Assembly: GCF_003207955.1 (NCBI RefSeq)
Contig: NZ_NOXG01000037.1
Coordinates: forward strand, 1-14,493
Length of the DNA stretch: 14,493 nt
Origin: Novacetimonas pomaceti
GTDB taxonomy: Bacteria; Pseudomonadota; Alphaproteobacteria; Acetobacterales; Acetobacteraceae
Direction: 5' to 3'
Below, one piece after another: positions 12,907 through 14,493 of this stretch (the first letter of the stretch is position 1; every line of letters starts with the position of its first letter). The notes beneath the pieces were generated by a model that saw only the letters and a list, made by a program, of their open reading frames with translations, ran no database searches and was not told the DNA's origin. Both the position numbers and the translations under genes were made by a program.

Positions 12907-13357
12907 CATGTGGATTCGACCCATCAAGATGCGGATAATCAAATATTCAGGTGCGTATTTTAACAATGCAGGGGTGTGGAATTTCTTATATTCCACAGGC
13001 TGGCATGAAAAGATGGCCGGATGACATTCAACCTTTTGCCTGGTCAAGGCTTTCCGTTACCTGTTGCGTTGGTCGCGAACTGAGTCCATGCGCAAGGTAT
13101 GTGGTAATTCTTATGTTATAATGGTTGGGTGACCGGCTGTTCTGGGGGGATCCGGTAATGCCGGACGTGGCGCGCCTGACTGTTTTAAATCTGCTGATCC
13201 GCGCATCGACCGGAGGCAGTTGTTAACCATGCCATGAGTATGTGCATGGGATTGCATGGATTGTCTGGAAATCCATTTCACCAATCAACAGATTGAAGAA
13301 GGCTCATGCTTTTTGAAAAGCAGTCACCAGGAATTTTTATGATTCCCAGACAGTCTC
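12907..13357. other. Non-coding stretch between the secreted-protein and MFS genes
   Basis: About 450 bases with no convincing gene on either strand. It holds a perfect 8-bp hairpin TGTGGAAT/ATTCCACA with a 7-base loop (12975-12997), a TCCGG-taatg-CCGGA hairpin near 13150, a TATAAT (13117-13122) without a matching -35 box, and two small inverted repeats just after the MFS stop: TGCTTTT/AAAAGCA (13307-13322) and GGAAT/ATTCC (13330-13346). The last two could help end minus-strand MFS transcription, though neither is followed by a clear T-run. Confidence 0.5.
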
Positions 13358-14428
13358 TTATGCCGCGTGTTCATCCATCCGGATCGGGGCACGCACCAGG
13401 GCAAGCGAGAGCAGGGCCGCGATGATCAGCGCCAGCGCGCACATATACCATGCCATGTCAAAACTTCCGGTCCATGAGACGATATATCCGGTCAGGATGG
13501 GCGAAAGCAGTCCCAGCGAATTGCTGCATGTCAGTGTAACGCCCGTTACAGATCCCATTTTCCGCCCGTCCTGCACCATGTCGGTCAGTAGCGCGGTATT
13601 GGCGCCATTTGCCGCCATAAGGCAGGCCAGCGCGCCAGACAGCACAAGCAGGATGGGCGTCATGGTATGGAAATGCGGCAGCAGTCCGATCGTCGCCGCC
13701 CCGAAAAGGCAGGTGGCAACGACGAAACGTCGATGAGGCGGATGGATGTTGTTGCGAAAGACAAGGTGTTCGAGGACGCACCCGATGATGACTGCGCCAA
13801 CGGCCGCCACCAGATAGCACAGGGCCGTGCTGTTGCCGGTGCCGGTAATGTTGATGTGCAATTCGTGGATCAGGTACAGCGGCATCCACGACATGACCAG
13901 GAAGTTCAGGTAATTCTGCGTACACTGCACGACCAGTATCCCCACGAAGGAGGATGAACGGAACAGGTTGCGTATTTCCCGGATCGAGATGGGCTTGCGC
14001 CGGGGGGCGTCCGATGTTTCCTTCGGGTTGCGGTAAATCAGCCACCACGCCAGCGCCCATGCGATGCCGATGCCGCCCAGTGTCATGAACTCGCACCGCC
14101 AGCCGAAAAAAGTGATGAGGTAGGCCCCGGCAATCGTGCCGCCGGCAAGGCCCAGCTGCATGCCGGTCAGCAATATGGTCATGACCGCCCCCCGTTCCCG
14201 CGGCTGCGCCCAGTTACGGACAACGGTCGCCCCCACGCCAAAGGTCGGGGCCTCCCCCACGCCCAGCAGGACGCGGGTGAACAGGAACTGCGTGATGTTC
14301 TGCGCCATGCCGCCCAGCAGCATGGCAAACGACCATACCCCCACGGCAAGGCTGCCGATGGCGCGCGCGCCCACCATATCGAGCAGGATGGTCGACGCGG
14401 AAATCTCACAGAAGGGTTGTACATCGGG
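13358..14428 (-). pseudogene. MFS transporter (anion:cation symporter type), N-terminally truncated
   Basis: The frame from 14377 gives 339 residues covering most of an MFS permease of the ACS group, which carries sugar acids and similar organic anions with protons. Visible marks are LLDMVGAR (loop 2-3, immediately upstream of and across the first ATG), LLGVGEAPTFGVGATVVRNW (helix 4 region), ERGAVMTILLTGMQLGLAGG, and a long central loop (RNPKETSDAPRRKPISIREI). A full second half with five to six helices ends in LVRAPIRMDEHAA. Homology continues upstream of the ATG (QPFCEISASTILLD) to ~14428, where a TAA and unrelated AT-rich sequence begin. Helices 1 and 2, about 70 residues, are missing. The ATG at 14377 is therefore internal, and the gene is most likely dead, cut by an insertion or rearrangement. 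Confidence 0.8.
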
Positions 14429-14492
14429 TTAGATTATGAAAAAGTCTGTTTTGCACAAAAGAAATTTTCGTAAGCTATAAGAAAACCCGATG
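14422..14492. repeat. 71-bp segment bounded by 9-bp inverted repeats at the MFS break
   Basis: CATCGGGTT (14422-14430) and AACCCGATG (14484-14492) are perfect inverted repeats bounding an AT-rich 53-base centre. The left copy coincides with the point where MFS homology ends. This may be a tiny non-autonomous element or the terminal region of an IS that continues beyond the window. The window ends one base after the right copy, so it cannot be resolved here. Confidence 0.4.
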
Positions 14493-14493
14493 C

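Overview
The window looks like accessory DNA from an acetic acid bacterium (Acetobacteraceae, of the Komagataeibacter / Gluconacetobacter / Acetobacter kind). This rests on moderately high GC, dense mixed IS remnants and familiar protein styles; it is a judgement from sequence, not a database match. Most of it is a patchwork of small intact operons between broken pieces of transposons, a conjugation gene and plasmid-maintenance genes.

Region 1 (1-1330) is debris. On the minus strand an IS701-like transposase tail runs in frame into an IS5-family transposase. It is followed on the plus strand by a truncated TrbI/VirB10-type conjugation gene.

Region 2 (1290-4124) is an intact plus-strand regulon: a TetR-family repressor, a short-chain dehydrogenase (SDR), an SRPBCC/START-fold protein and a second SDR very like E. 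coli BdcA. Three copies of one 14-bp imperfect palindrome lie before the repressor and before the SDR operon. They overlap or flank the operon promoter, which suggests one repressor controls both. A fifth gene, an aldo/keto reductase, survives only as its start codon and first ~25 codons.

Region 3 (4250-5640) is a second scar: an IS1595-family transposase fragment, a RepB/ParB-like gene missing its central core, and the C-terminal part of a large recombinase-family protein, all on the minus strand.

Region 4 (5768-7619) holds one intact metabolic gene, a low-specificity L-threonine aldolase (minus strand), with a terminator and a long upstream non-coding stretch.

Region 5 (7620-11654) is the most interesting part: a two-gene minus-strand operon. 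The first gene encodes a 660-residue SLOG-domain protein with four predicted membrane helices. The second encodes a 661-residue protein with a cytoplasmic TIR domain, one membrane helix, a Pro/Ala-rich linker and about ten 32-residue helical repeats. A TIR enzyme beside a SLOG nucleotide sensor is the logic of Thoeris anti-phage defence. Here the usual SIR2 effector is replaced by a membrane module, and the TIR protein itself is membrane-anchored. I propose it as a candidate membrane-acting TIR-SLOG conflict system.

Region 6 (11655-14493) is AT-richer. It has a non-coding stretch, a secreted Cys-rich protein of unknown function with an 11-bp-arm palindrome over its promoter, another non-coding stretch, and an MFS transporter of the anion:cation symporter type. 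The MFS gene has lost its N-terminus at a junction that begins an inverted repeat at the window edge.
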